Assembly: GCA_963702765.1 (NCBI GenBank)
Contig: CAVPEB010000027.1
Span: 1 to 64,000 of the forward strand
Direction: 5' to 3'
Origin: DATMNR01 sp963702765
GTDB taxonomy: Bacteria; Chloroflexota; Ktedonobacteria; Ktedonobacterales; Ktedonobacteraceae
DNA length: 64,000 nt
The position numbers and the translations under genes are program-made. This document shows, piece after piece, positions 1 through 8,878 of this stretch. The notes below the pieces were generated by a model, which did not search any database, was not told where the DNA came from, and saw only the letters and a list, made by a program, of their open reading frames with translations. Each line of letters starts with the position of its first letter. Position 1 is the first letter of the stretch.

Positions 1-319
1 CTTCTATATATTTACAGTATAAGTTTGACTCATCAATGTGGCTGAGGACTTCGTTCATTTCGTTCAGATTTGCGTGGACGATCAATTCTTTCTCATACTC
101 CCAAAGGTATCCTGCAATAACAACCTGCCAGGGCAAACCCCAGGAGCGGAATATATCGCCAACTCTCTGGGCATCATATTTCACTTTCATGACATATGCG
201 TGTTGGGATCCCTTGACCTCTTGCTCAAGTTCTTGTGCCAACTTCATCCATGATTCAGGGATCTGAGTAGGCGTAGGTCTCCACGGTGTGAGATCAGAGT
301 GCAAATTTGCCGTGGCCAT
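1..319 (-). CDS. Hypothetical protein, 3' end outside window
   Basis: An open minus-strand frame runs from ATG at 317-319 to the window edge without a stop (106 codons visible). A GAGGAG ribosome binding site at 328-333 sits 8 bases upstream of the ATG and fixes the start. The visible protein begins MATANLHSDLTPWRP and continues with an acidic, helix-prone stretch (ESWMKLAQELEQEV) and an aromatic-rich part (RSWGLPWQVVIAGYLWEYEK). No signal peptide, membrane segment or family signature was recognised. Function is unknown. Confidence 0.6.
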   Translation of the reverse strand, partial: MATANLHSDLTPWRPTPTQIPESWMKLAQELEQEVKGSQHAYVMKVKYDAQRVGDIFRSWGLPWQVVIAGYLWEYEKELIVHANLNEMNEVLSHIDESNLYCKYIE

Positions 320-712
320 AATTATTACTCCTCAACGAGCCAGGAATAATAACACTTTTACGATTACAGCTTCTGTTATGTAGAATACACCTACATTTAG
401 GACGATGTCAAGGAAGTTTTTTCGTATCATCAATTACTTTAGTTTCAAATTCTCTTTCAGAATTCCATAAATATTTTTGATGATATTCAATAATTTCGTC
501 ATAACAAATATATTACGTATAAAGATCAATTTCGTTACAAGTATAAAGAAACTTGTTCTTTGAAAACATTAACAAAACATCAATTTATCGGGAATACTTG
601 AAAATAAGAACAGAAGTACCTTGTAAATATAAGTATTTTTATGTAATATAATTATTATTATAATGTTTTCCGTAAATAATGTGTAAACATTGAACCACGA
701 GGAGGCGCTACC
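320..712. other. AT-rich intergenic region
   Basis: About 390 bases between the divergent genes starting at 319 and 713 hold no convincing ORF. The stretch is strikingly AT-rich compared with the rest of the window. Several TATAAT-like hexamers lie near 645-665, so a promoter for the gene at 713 is plausible, but no single -35/-10 pair stands out. Confidence 0.5.
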
Positions 713-1438
713 ATGAAACTTGAAAATTTGGGTGGTGTGTCTGAAAAAGTGAGTGATTCCGATATCCAGGAAATTTTAGAGCAGTTCGATCCTTATATTG
801 TTATACTAGTGAAGAATAAGGCTTATCATAGTTCAAACCTTGATCGTCCAGAGGTGTTAGATTTAGAGATCGATGAGATTACACAGAGGGTACGTATAAA
901 ATTCTGGCAAGCACTTTTGAAAAAGAAAATTGAACATCATAGAGCCTATATCAGATCGATCGTAAGTAATGAGTTCAATGACATTGGACGCAGACGTAAG
1001 GCTCCTTTGCCTCTACCAACTGATGAAGATGGTGAACTTTACATGGGTAACGTACTAGTTAGTGGGAGTAAAGAGTTTGCAGATCCGGCTAATGTTATTG
1101 AAAAAGAAGAAGAGTTGGAAAACTTAATGGAGCTAGCAGCTCAGGTGATACCTGACCTTCCTTCACGAATGAAGCTGGCTATGATCAATCATCTGAAAGA
1201 TGAGGTTGACAACTTGATCTTGCTAATTGCAACGTTTGAAAAGTATAAAGTAACTATCAAGTCGAATAAATGGCCTGATGATCCAACAGATTCCAAACGA
1301 TTGAAAGCTTCGCTATCCCCTGCTAGATATAGGATCGCTCAAAGGGTAGGCTTAAATTTGTCTGAGTATAAGAAGTGGGGAGTTCAAGGCGAACTAATAT
1401 TGTTGAGGAATCATGATGAATCGAGTGGATGCTCATAA
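713..1438 (+). CDS. Sigma-70-like (ECF-type) protein
   Basis: A 241-residue soluble protein. Residues about 20-95 resemble sigma region 2: a helix with FDPYIVILVKNKAY, then EIDEITQRVRIKFWQALL and HHRAYIRSIVSNEFNDIGRRRK, the pattern of core-binding and -10-recognising helices. Residues about 145-225 could be a diverged region 4, with ARYRIAQRVGLNLSEYKKWG resembling a recognition helix. The start has a strong GAGGAGG site at 699-705. No anti-sigma gene is adjacent, and codon use is more AT-rich than in the downstream genes, which may indicate transfer. The family assignment is by pattern only; another DNA-binding role is possible. Confidence 0.55.
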   Translation: MKLENLGGVSEKVSDSDIQEILEQFDPYIVILVKNKAYHSSNLDRPEVLDLEIDEITQRVRIKFWQALLKKKIEHHRAYIRSIVSNEFNDIGRRRKAPLPLPTDEDGELYMGNVLVSGSKEFADPANVIEKEEELENLMELAAQVIPDLPSRMKLAMINHLKDEVDNLILLIATFEKYKVTIKSNKWPDDPTDSKRLKASLSPARYRIAQRVGLNLSEYKKWGVQGELILLRNHDESSGCS

Positions 1439-1487
1439 GACAGTATGAGAGTAAGCAACAGTATTCTAACTCATCTTGATGTTACTA

Positions 1488-3074
1488 CTACACCATCGGT
1501 AAATGCTCTATTTGTTGCTTGTGTAGATCCTCGCGTGAGTGACGGCGAGCCAGCAAGCGTTTCATCGCGTTGCCTATACGACGCACTCCCTCTTCTATAT
1601 GCTCAGTTTCGGGATAGGCGAAACTGAGCCGGAAGTTTTGCTGGCCACCTCCATCGACATGGAAAGGTTCGCCTATCACAAAAGCGACCTGATCATTCGC
1701 TGCTTCCCGCAATAACGTGCGAGAACGCATATCTCCAGGCAGGCGGCACCAGAGGTGAAATCCTCCTTCGGGATGATTGACGCGCACCTCTTTGGGCCAG
1801 TGGGTTGCGATTGCTTGCAACATCAGGTCACGTTTCTGCTGGTATTGCTGGCGCACCATTATCAGATGATCATCTAAAAGATTACGTCGTAAAATTTCCG
1901 ATATGATCCACTGTCCAATAGCATTGGTATTGAGATCGAAAACCTGCTTATGAAGTGAGAGACGCTCAATCATCGGCTCCGGAGCTGCAAGCCATGCGAC
2001 GCGCAACCCAGGGGCCAATATCTTCGAGTAGGTACTCAGATATAAAACCTGGCCATTGTTATCCAATGCTTTAAGTGGGGAAGGCCGTTTATCTCCAAAG
2101 TACAATTCACCATACGGATCATCCTCTATTATTGGAGTCTGATAGCGTTTTGCCAGGAGCAGTAACCGACGTCGACGATCGTGCGACATAACTGTGCCAG
2201 TTGGGTTCTGAAATGTAGGGATCGTATAGATTAAACTCGGTCGATGGCGTGCCAGGATTGACTCCAATAAATCGACACGGATACCCTCATTATCGGTAGG
2301 AACTCCAATCACACGAACATTCATCGCGCGAAACATCTGAATCGCGCCAAGATAGGTTGGAACTTCAACAACCACTTCGTCTCCTGGATTGAGCAGGAAG
2401 CGACCAATCAAACCTATACCTTGCGTAGAACCTGAGAGGATTAAGATATGCTGTGCATCAACAACTACCCCTCGATTACGCATGGATGCAGCTATAGCTC
2501 TTCGAAGACTATGCAAACCTTCAACTGGACCATACCCGAGCGCGCTCTGACGAGCCGATAGCAGGCCATCAGCAAAAATGCTGTGTATCATATCTGCTGG
2601 GAGTAAGTCTGGTGCAGGATTACCTGGAGCCAGGGAGATGATTTCTTTACTCTCACTCATCGAAGCCAATTCGCTTAACATCATCGCATCAGGGCCGAGA
2701 ATTTCGCGTTCACCTGCCGGTAAACCAAGCAACCAAGAAGCGGTCTCGCTCTCAAATCCATCCCCACGATAGCCGAACTGGTTGCGCCTCACAAGAGTTC
2801 CACGGCCAACGTGACCCTCGATCAGGCCTTCACTAGCTAACTCGTTATAGGCGTTCATGACCGTTGTTCTATTAACACCTAGTTCACTCGCAAGGGCACG
2901 TTCGGTTGGAAGGCGTGTGCCCTCTGACAATTCACCAGAAAGAATTGCCTCACGTAGCCGTTGACAAATTTGCCGATACAACGGCAGTCCACTAGAACGA
3001 TCCAATTCGATAATCGTGTGAATTGGCGCCGTAAATAATGGTCTTGGCTGGTACTGAGATGAGTGTTGTCGCAT
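1488..3074 (-). CDS. MocR-family GntR regulator with aminotransferase domain
   Basis: A 528-residue MocR/PdxR-type transcription factor. Residues about 28-95 form a GntR winged helix-turn-helix (LPLYRQICQRLREAILSGEL, then RALASELGVNRTTVMNAYNE). The rest is a fold-type I aminotransferase domain with TFQNPTG, the EDDPYGELY motif and the predicted PLP lysine near residue 350 in STYSKILAPGLR. Such proteins usually bind PLP or an amino-substrate aldimine to control neighbouring genes rather than run metabolism. The gene is divergent from the eIF-2B-like gene at 3206, the usual MocR arrangement. The start at 3074 has an AGGAG site. Confidence 0.9.
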   Translation of the reverse strand: MRQHSSQYQPRPLFTAPIHTIIELDRSSGLPLYRQICQRLREAILSGELSEGTRLPTERALASELGVNRTTVMNAYNELASEGLIEGHVGRGTLVRRNQFGYRGDGFESETASWLLGLPAGEREILGPDAMMLSELASMSESKEIISLAPGNPAPDLLPADMIHSIFADGLLSARQSALGYGPVEGLHSLRRAIAASMRNRGVVVDAQHILILSGSTQGIGLIGRFLLNPGDEVVVEVPTYLGAIQMFRAMNVRVIGVPTDNEGIRVDLLESILARHRPSLIYTIPTFQNPTGTVMSHDRRRRLLLLAKRYQTPIIEDDPYGELYFGDKRPSPLKALDNNGQVLYLSTYSKILAPGLRVAWLAAPEPMIERLSLHKQVFDLNTNAIGQWIISEILRRNLLDDHLIMVRQQYQQKRDLMLQAIATHWPKEVRVNHPEGGFHLWCRLPGDMRSRTLLREAANDQVAFVIGEPFHVDGGGQQNFRLSFAYPETEHIEEGVRRIGNAMKRLLARRHSREDLHKQQIEHLPMV

Positions 3075-3205
3075 GAAATACTCCTGATTGGCTCATACCA
3101 ATATAGTATAACTAATCCTTTTAGATGTTACAAGGGTCTATTGGTTGAAGGTTTGGTCAGCCAATGCTATATGATATATAAAAAGGTGTAATACAAAGGA
3201 GGCCT
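3075..3205. promoter_or_regulatory. Divergent promoter with ATTGG/CCAAT inverted repeats
   Basis: This spacer separates the MocR gene (minus) from the eIF-2B-like gene (plus). ATTGG at 3087-3091 pairs with CCAAT at 3098-3102, and a second ATTGG/CCAAT pair lies at 3140-3144 and 3161-3165. For the plus gene, TTGGTC (3153-3158) and TATATA (3175-3180), 16 bases apart, form a promoter that overlaps the second repeat. Binding of the MocR protein to these repeats is inferred from layout only. Confidence 0.45.
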
Positions 3206-4063
3206 ATGGAAACACAGAATGAACGTATTGCAATGATACGAAATGATCGCGACCATGGATCCCGCTGGCTTGTACGTGAGACAATTTCGCTTCTATATGA
3301 TATCGCTAGAGAGCCAGCTTCCTCTCCAGAAGAACATTTGCAACAACTTCGACGCGCTGGAGATGAACTGGCAAACGTGCGGCCAGCGATGGCAGCGTTG
3401 GCAGGGGCTGTCAGGCGAATTCTCAATGCTCCCGGTGGACTGGAGGGCATGATAAGTGAAGCTGCAAAACTGCTCAACGAACTAGATTCCGCAATTGAGC
3501 ATATTACAGGCTATGCCAGGCCATTTCTCACAGGAACAATCATGACCCATAGCCTATCAGGAACTGTGCTTGAAGTACTCACAAACTGTCTTTCACAGAT
3601 TGAACACTTCATTGTCTTAGAAGGGCGTCCTCGTTACGAAGGGCGCGAAGTAGCACATCAATTAAGTAAAAAGAAAGCATTGGTTACGCTCATCACTGAT
3701 GCACAGGCCGATATTTTCCTTCCTCAATGCCATGCAGTCGTTGTCGGTGCTGACAGCATATTGGCAAATGGAGATATCTTGAATAAAGCTGGAACAGCCT
3801 TACTCGCGTGGGCTGCTCGCGGGCATAGAATACCTTTATATGTACTCAGTGAAACGCTCAAGATTTCTCCACACAGCTGGACTGGTGACCTTACTCAACT
3901 AGAGGAGAAAGAGCCAACTGAAGTGCTTGAACAGGGCATGCCAGGAGTCAGCATTCATAACTTTTATTTTGACAGAACACTTTCCAGACTCATAACAGGA
4001 GTTATTACGGAACAAGGGATCTTAGGAAAAAAAGAGATTGCGCAGATTGCATCTCAGCTATAA
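3206..4063 (+). CDS. eIF-2B alpha/beta/delta-like family protein
   Basis: A 285-residue protein of the eIF-2B-like/isomerase family that includes 5-methylthioribose-1-phosphate and ribose-1,5-bisphosphate isomerases. The diagnostic stretch is AVVVGADSILANGDILNKAG with AGTALLAWAARGHRIPLYVL after it, forming the Rossmann-like C-terminal domain with the conserved Asp. The N-terminal half is a helical bundle. In bacteria such proteins are small-molecule isomerases rather than translation factors; the substrate cannot be read from sequence. A strong AAAGGAGG site lies just upstream of 3206. Divergence from a MocR regulator suggests control by an amino acid or vitamin-related signal (inference). 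Confidence 0.75.
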   Translation: METQNERIAMIRNDRDHGSRWLVRETISLLYDIAREPASSPEEHLQQLRRAGDELANVRPAMAALAGAVRRILNAPGGLEGMISEAAKLLNELDSAIEHITGYARPFLTGTIMTHSLSGTVLEVLTNCLSQIEHFIVLEGRPRYEGREVAHQLSKKKALVTLITDAQADIFLPQCHAVVVGADSILANGDILNKAGTALLAWAARGHRIPLYVLSETLKISPHSWTGDLTQLEEKEPTEVLEQGMPGVSIHNFYFDRTLSRLITGVITEQGILGKKEIAQIASQL

Positions 4064-4098
4064 GAAAAAGAGTACGTGTCTTTTGTAAGTGTTTAAGC

Positions 4099-4127
4099 TT
4101 GTACGACTACTATAGAACGTGTACAAT
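4099..4127 (+). promoter_or_regulatory. Sigma-70-type promoter for the GYD gene
   Basis: TTGTAC at 4099-4104 and TACAAT at 4122-4127 are separated by 17 bases. They lie about 95 bases before the GYD-domain start and 36 bases after the eIF-2B-like stop, so the two genes need not share a transcript. Confidence 0.4.
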
Positions 4128-4222
4128 AATAAAAGAACAAAAAGCCCATTTGCATTGCTCTATTGTGTCTCCGTAGCAGCAGTATCTTTCGGGGTACTCA
4201 CCACTAAATGGGAGGAAATGAT

Positions 4223-4516
4223 ATGCCCACCTATATTAGTCTGGTCAATCTCAGTGAGCAAGGGATTAAAGACTTCAAGAATTCCCCCGAACGTCTCCGA
4301 TCATTCGACGATGCAGCAAAAGAGGTTGGAGGCCAACTTATTGGATTCTACCTCGTCCTGGGACAATACGATTATGTTGTAATTACGGATGCTCCCGATG
4401 ACCAGACTGCAGCTCGCCTTATTATGGGCACGATTGCACAGGGAAGTGTCCGCACTCAGACAATGCGCGCTTTCCCACGCGATGAATTCGAGCAAATTGC
4501 GCGTGGACTATCATAG
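4223..4516 (+). CDS. GYD domain-containing protein
   Basis: A 97-residue protein of the GYD family, small ferredoxin-like alpha/beta proteins of unclear role found widely in bacteria. It has the family pattern: N-terminal strand MPTYISLVNLSEQGIKDFK, then GGQLIGFYLVLGQYDYVVITDAPDD in two overlapping conserved blocks, and a C-terminal RAFPRDEFEQIA. The start at 4223 is preferred over an in-frame ATG at 4208 because GGAGG lies between the two at correct spacing for 4223. It ends 15 bases before the convergent yvcK stop. Confidence 0.85.
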   Translation: MPTYISLVNLSEQGIKDFKNSPERLRSFDDAAKEVGGQLIGFYLVLGQYDYVVITDAPDDQTAARLIMGTIAQGSVRTQTMRAFPRDEFEQIARGLS

Positions 4517-4530
4517 ATAGACGAGTTTGT

Positions 4531-5601
4531 TTAAAACTCGTAATCGGGAAAAATCGCTCTCACCAGGCGTTCAGGATCATGCCGGGCTAGCTTATCGTTT
4601 TCTAAATTGAGGTGTTCGATGAGAACGTGCGGAACAAGACGTGCGAGTTGAGCGCGATCAACGATGACAGGCTCGCTTTTTTCTTCTGCATACATTTCTA
4701 ACACCTCGGGAAGGTATGTGCCATCATTCACAATGACTCGATCGACACGTCCTCCTAAATAGTGGTGAATCGCGTTGACAAAATCCGAGGCTTTATAGCC
4801 ATCGGTCTCACCATGTTTGGTCATCAAATTGCAGACGTAGACCTTTTCAGCGTCAAATTCACGAACTGCGCGCGCGATATCGCACACGAGCATGTTGGGT
4901 AGCAGGCTCGTGTAGAGATCACCCGGCCCAATGATGATCGTATTTGCCCGTCGTATGGCTCGAACAGCCTGAGCGCAGGCTGGAGCATCTGCCGGTTCGA
5001 GTCGCAGGCGTTCTATAGGTGACAGTTCACCCATATCCTTCTTACCACGGGTATCAATTTCAGTTTCATCGCAGATTGTGGTGCCATCTTCTAGATCAGC
5101 ACAGATCGTGGTCTGTGCGAGGGTCACCGGCAACACGCGCCCCGCGGTGTTCAGCAGTTCCTGAGCATCCTCAATAGCAAGTAAAAGGTCACCGTTATTT
5201 ATATCTTGCAACCCTTTGAGAATGAGATTCCCCAGACTATGTCCACCTACCCCTCTCATCTTCTGCTTCGAATCATCGTTTTCAACCTGCTCAAAGCGAT
5301 GCATGAATATTTCACGCCATAGTGCGCCATTGCGGGCTAGAGCTACTAAGGACATGCGCAGATCTCCAAGCGGCAACTGCCGTTGAAATTCGTCCATTAA
5401 CATGCGCGAACTTCCACCGCTATCCGACATAGTCACAATGGCACTGATATGAAACTGGTATTTTTTAAGATGTGAGAGTAAGGAGAACGTACCTGTACCT
5501 CCACCTATGGTCACGATACGGTGCCCTGCATATCTATCTCCACTCGTATAATTTCCAGGCACGTTGCTTCTCCTGTGGCTGATTTCAGGCTCGTTGTTCA
5601 C
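4531..5601 (-). CDS. yvcK: YvcK-type gluconeogenesis factor / UDP-GlcNAc-binding protein
   Basis: A 356-residue YvcK/CofD-superfamily protein. The N-terminal Rossmann motif is IVTIGGGTGTFSLLSHLKKY, followed by the family hallmark MSDSGGSSRML and PLGDLRMSLVAL; GPGDLYTSLLPN and CNLMTKHGETDGY mark the C-terminal half. In Bacillus and mycobacteria YvcK binds UDP-GlcNAc, influences cell-wall precursor flux and gluconeogenic growth, and is phosphorylated by Ser/Thr kinases, which are abundant in this window. The commonly linked rapZ and whiA genes are not next to it. About 25 residues precede the core. It is divergent from padR. Confidence 0.9.
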   Translation of the reverse strand: MNNEPEISHRRSNVPGNYTSGDRYAGHRIVTIGGGTGTFSLLSHLKKYQFHISAIVTMSDSGGSSRMLMDEFQRQLPLGDLRMSLVALARNGALWREIFMHRFEQVENDDSKQKMRGVGGHSLGNLILKGLQDINNGDLLLAIEDAQELLNTAGRVLPVTLAQTTICADLEDGTTICDETEIDTRGKKDMGELSPIERLRLEPADAPACAQAVRAIRRANTIIIGPGDLYTSLLPNMLVCDIARAVREFDAEKVYVCNLMTKHGETDGYKASDFVNAIHHYLGGRVDRVIVNDGTYLPEVLEMYAEEKSEPVIVDRAQLARLVPHVLIEHLNLENDKLARHDPERLVRAIFPDYEF

Positions 5602-5722
5602 AATACAATTCCTCTAACTACATGTTTTGGCTTCAGGGATTAGTCTATCATGGACTTTTTTTATGCGCAAGTAAACCCGACCAATGATATTGAAGCGTGT
5701 GAAAAGAAATATCTCATTACTC

Positions 5723-5764
5723 TTGACAATTTACGATATATCGTTATAATTAGCGATATATCGT
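5723..5764 (+). promoter_or_regulatory. padR promoter with twin PadR-type operators
   Basis: TTGACA (5723-5728) and TATAAT (5745-5750), 16 bases apart, make a near-consensus promoter. The spacer contains the perfect palindrome ACGATATATCGT (5733-5744). A second copy, GCGATATATCGT (5753-5764), covers the expected transcription start. Binding at both would block RNA polymerase, so tight autorepression by the PadR protein encoded 36 bases downstream is likely (inference from position; PadR proteins typically bind such AT-centred palindromes). Confidence 0.8.
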
Positions 5765-5799
5765 GTTATATCTTTATAACACAGAAAGGAGCATCGACA

Positions 5800-6588
5800 A
5801 TGTTTGGTAACAGATTTGCCTATGAGTATTCAGGATATGGAGAAGAGCCAGGAACCCCACCCTGGTTACGCCATCGAGGGAGACATGCTCATCACCATGG
5901 CAGGCATCACGATCATGGGCCGTTCGATCAGAATAAATGGGGAAAGGGCTGGACACCTCCATGGTTAGAGGAAGAATGGCAAGGACCTCGCTTCTTTGCA
6001 ATGAGAAAAGGTCGCGGACCCTTTGGGCCAGGAGGACCGCTCGGACCTGGAGGTGAAGGTGGCCGTTTCTTTGGTCGTGGCGATATGAAATTCGTGCTAT
6101 TGGAGCTTTTACAAGAGCGACCGATGCATGGCTACGAAATGATAAAAGCATTAGAGGAAAAAACCGGTGGCTTCTATTCACCCAGTCCTGGTTCGATTTA
6201 TCCCACACTACAAATGCTTGAGGAAGGTAGTCTGGTAACCTCGGCAGAAGTTGAGGGGAAAAAAGTGTACACAATTACAGATGCCGGACGAGCCGCGCTT
6301 GCTGAGCGCCAAAGCACTCAAGAGGGTTTTGCAGGCCCACCCTGGATGCGCTGGCATGGACGTGGCGGACATGGTCCCAAGCCCGAAATGCAAGCATTGA
6401 GAAGCGAAGTTGCCGAGACAGCACGTTTACTTGCTATCGCGGGTAGAGTAGCGTTAAAAGATCCGGAAAAGCTGGGACGCCTGCGGGGAATTATCGAGCG
6501 CACTCGCAGTGAATTGAATACGCTAATCTACGATACTGGATCACAACAAAATCAACAGCCTCAAACTGAGCAACCGTCCACTGATTAG
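5800..6588 (+). CDS. PadR-family transcriptional regulator with His/Gly-rich N-terminus
   Basis: A 262-residue regulator. The ATG at 5800 follows AGAAAGGAG; in-frame codons upstream of it lie within the promoter. Residues 1-90 form a low-complexity arm rich in His, Gly, Pro and Trp (HAHHHGRHHDHG, GPFGPGGPLGPGGEGG) that could bind metal. The PadR winged helix follows (DMKFVLLELLQERPMHGYEM, then GSIYPTLQMLEEG and GKKVYTITDAG), then a C-terminal dimerisation helix (RLRGIIERTRSELNTLI). The ligand is unknown. No obvious efflux target lies alongside, so autoregulation is the only control visible here. Confidence 0.88.
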   Translation: MFGNRFAYEYSGYGEEPGTPPWLRHRGRHAHHHGRHHDHGPFDQNKWGKGWTPPWLEEEWQGPRFFAMRKGRGPFGPGGPLGPGGEGGRFFGRGDMKFVLLELLQERPMHGYEMIKALEEKTGGFYSPSPGSIYPTLQMLEEGSLVTSAEVEGKKVYTITDAGRAALAERQSTQEGFAGPPWMRWHGRGGHGPKPEMQALRSEVAETARLLAIAGRVALKDPEKLGRLRGIIERTRSELNTLIYDTGSQQNQQPQTEQPSTD

Positions 6589-6611
6589 ATGAGAAATAAT
6601 TTCATCTGAAT

Positions 6612-6660
6612 AAAGGGTTCCAGGATACTGACAGATGTCCTGGAATCCTTTGTTTATTGA
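6612..6660 (+). terminator. Rho-independent terminator after padR
   Basis: Arms at 6612-6625 and 6638-6651 (core TTCCAGGA/TCCTGGAA) form a 14-bp stem with one G-T pair and a 12-base loop. A T-rich tail (TTTGTTTATTG) follows. It lies 24 bases after the padR stop. Confidence 0.75.
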
Positions 6661-6712
6661 TTGTACGTTTATTTGCAACAACAACAATCGTCTACCAATA
6701 GCCATAGGGATA

Positions 6713-6721
6713 TGTTATAAT
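6713..6721 (+). promoter_or_regulatory. Extended -10 promoter for the TPR gene
   Basis: TGTTATAAT at 6713-6721 is a TG-extended consensus -10, 34 bases before the TPR start codon. No good -35 is seen. Confidence 0.4.
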
Positions 6722-6755
6722 AGTCGGGCTTAAACAGATCGGAGAAAATATCACT

Positions 6756-7902
6756 ATGCAAAAGAAATATGATATGGAACGCTCGATCTATCATGCCCAA
6801 CTCTGGCTAGAGGAAGGGCAATACGATCTCGCTCTGTCTGCGCTTCAACACATCCAAACGCATAATCCTGAACAGAAACGTCAGATCGCCTACCTGTCCG
6901 CATGGTGCCATACGATTTTAGAACAGTGGACTGAAGCGCGATGTCTCCTACTCCCCCTGTACCCACCAGCTGGTATTGAAGAAAACTGGAATAACGAAAA
7001 ACATAACGAGCGCGAGCGTCGCGCGTTCTACCTCTTTTGTCTTGGGAATGCAGCTATGAGCCTGAAACGCTTAGAAGAGGCTTCTCAACACTATACCCAG
7101 TGCCTTAAATTATTAAGCGAAAGAAGAGTGAATCTTCCAAAGATGCGTATTAAAGCGCTTCACTTGCTGGGTTTATCATGCATTATGAGTGGCTTTTATG
7201 TCATGGCAATCAAGCAATACGAAGAAGCGTTACAATTGTGCAAGAACACTCCTGAGCATGAAGATCTTCCTGATATTTACTATGGACTTTGTGATGCCAC
7301 TTGCTGGGAAGGAAAATTTGGAGATGCGTATACATACGGTGTGAAAGCGCTCGCATTGTATGAAGACAGAGGGTTACGGGACAAGCAGGGACATGTTCAG
7401 AATCTCCTGGGCAGGGTCTGTAATCAGATGCGTGACTACAATGAAGCGGCAGATCATTACCTTGAATCTCTGTCAATCGCCACCCAGGGATGACAATCAG
7501 GGATTAAAGTTAGTGAATTTCACGGCTCTGGCAGATTTGCGGCTGACGGAGGAACGACTGGACGAGGCCCAACGTTATTGCGAACATGCGCTGGAAGTTG
7601 CAGATGGATTGGATGACAATTACAATCTTGGATTGATGCATCTCACATGCGGAAACGTAACGGTAGCAGAGAGCAAGCAAGTAATGGGAGAGAAGCACGA
7701 TATACTTTATGCAAAGGCAAGAGAGTTCTTTGAAAAAGCAAAAGAACTTCTTGCCCAAACGCATGACAGTGTTTTACTGAGTGAGGTGTATGGCAAAATA
7801 GCCCAGATGCTCGAACAGTCAGGACAACCTCAGGAGGCCTTGTCATACTGGAAAACTGCTTATGAATCACTCTCTCATTCATCTGGGCAAAGCCTGGAAT
7901 AA
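6756..7902 (+). CDS. TPR-repeat protein, frameshifted
   Basis: A tetratricopeptide-repeat protein of about 380 residues split over two frames. The first frame (6756-7493) carries TPR helices such as ARCLLLPLYPPAG, LFCLGNAAMSLKRLEEASQH and LLGLSCIMSGFYVMAIKQYE, and ends in SIATQG-stop. The other frame resumes at once with DDNQGLKLVNFTALADLRL and continues with repeats to 7902. Dropping one G of the GGG near 7487-7490 joins them as ATQDDNQG. The fit on both sides is seamless, so this is a single-base insertion or sequence error rather than two genes. TPRs are protein-interaction scaffolds; the partner is unknown. It is convergent with meaB, with adjoining ends. Confidence 0.7.
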
Positions 7903-8871
7903 TTACGAGTGATGCAAGCCGATGCGCTTTTGGAGTTCAATAGCAACGCTATAAGGATCTCGTTCTCTCGTGGTAATATCTTGCATGAATTCTTGCCATT
8001 CAGCATCAGACACTTTGTCTTTTAATGCAAGCATGACCGAGTGAAGTACCAGTGCTTCCACCTCACTCCGTACCTGGCGCTGTGTACGACTCGCTAGCAT
8101 GTCACTTTCTACCAGGTATTGATAATGCTGCTCTATCGCATCCACTAACTGGGTAATGCCTTGATCCTTGATAGCAGAGGTTTTCAAAACTGGAATACGC
8201 CAGTAAGGTTTTGACTTATCATGTTGGCGGCGATGAGGATCGAGACTCAGTAACATTGCTAATTCCGCGACCGTTTGATCCGCACCGGGTTTATCGGCCT
8301 TGCTGACCACAAAAATGTCTGCAATTTCAAGAATACCAGCCTTGATGGCCTGAACTTCGTCACCCATGCCAGGAGCGCTCACAACCAGCACAGTCTGTGC
8401 AGCGCGCATTACCTCAACTTCCGCCTGTCCTGTTCCAATGGTTTCAATAATGACAGGATTAAATCCTGCCGCGTCCATCGCACGCACAACATCGCGGGTT
8501 GCTGCAGAGAGGCCACCCAGACTACCACGGCTCGCCATACTGCGAATAAAGACATTTGGGTCACCCGCCAGTTCCATCATGCGAATGCGGTCACCCAAAA
8601 TGGCGCCACCAGTAAACGGGCTTGAGGGATCAACAGCAACAACGCCAATTTTACGTTCGCGTCGACGAAATTCACGCACAAGATGTGTGACCAACGTGCT
8701 TTTGCCGGCGCCTGGCGCACCCGTCACACCGATGATATGAGCACGACCGGCGCTCTGATGCAGTTCGGCCAGGTAACTGCGTGCCCGGGGTGATTCATTC
8801 TCTATCAATGTAACCATGCGAGCAAGAGCGCGACGGTCTCCGCTCAGCAATCGTTCAGTAATATTCTGCAA
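7903..8871 (-). CDS. meaB: Methylmalonyl-CoA mutase-associated GTPase MeaB
   Basis: A 322-residue G3E-family P-loop GTPase (MeaB/ArgK), the chaperone that guards loading and reactivation of adenosylcobalamin on methylmalonyl-CoA mutase. Walker A is VTGAPGAGKSTL, followed by VAVDPSSPFTGGAILGDRIRM and the switch-like SRGSLGGLSAATRDVVRAMDAAG. VIIETIGTGQAEVEV matches Walker B and VVSKADKPGAD the base-specificity motif. The C-terminal dimerisation helices are present. It lies 7 bases downstream of the B12-binding subunit gene, so the two are co-transcribed and functionally linked. Confidence 0.93.
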   Translation of the reverse strand: MQNITERLLSGDRRALARMVTLIENESPRARSYLAELHQSAGRAHIIGVTGAPGAGKSTLVTHLVREFRRRERKIGVVAVDPSSPFTGGAILGDRIRMMELAGDPNVFIRSMASRGSLGGLSAATRDVVRAMDAAGFNPVIIETIGTGQAEVEVMRAAQTVLVVSAPGMGDEVQAIKAGILEIADIFVVSKADKPGADQTVAELAMLLSLDPHRRQHDKSKPYWRIPVLKTSAIKDQGITQLVDAIEQHYQYLVESDMLASRTQRQVRSEVEALVLHSVMLALKDKVSDAEWQEFMQDITTRERDPYSVAIELQKRIGLHHS

Positions 8872-8878
8872 GGCGCAC

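Noticed and set aside
6756..7902. Programmed +1 frameshifting in the TPR gene
   Set aside because: No slippery or stimulatory element is visible, and the same one-base pattern occurs in many unrelated genes, so sequence error or mutation is simpler.
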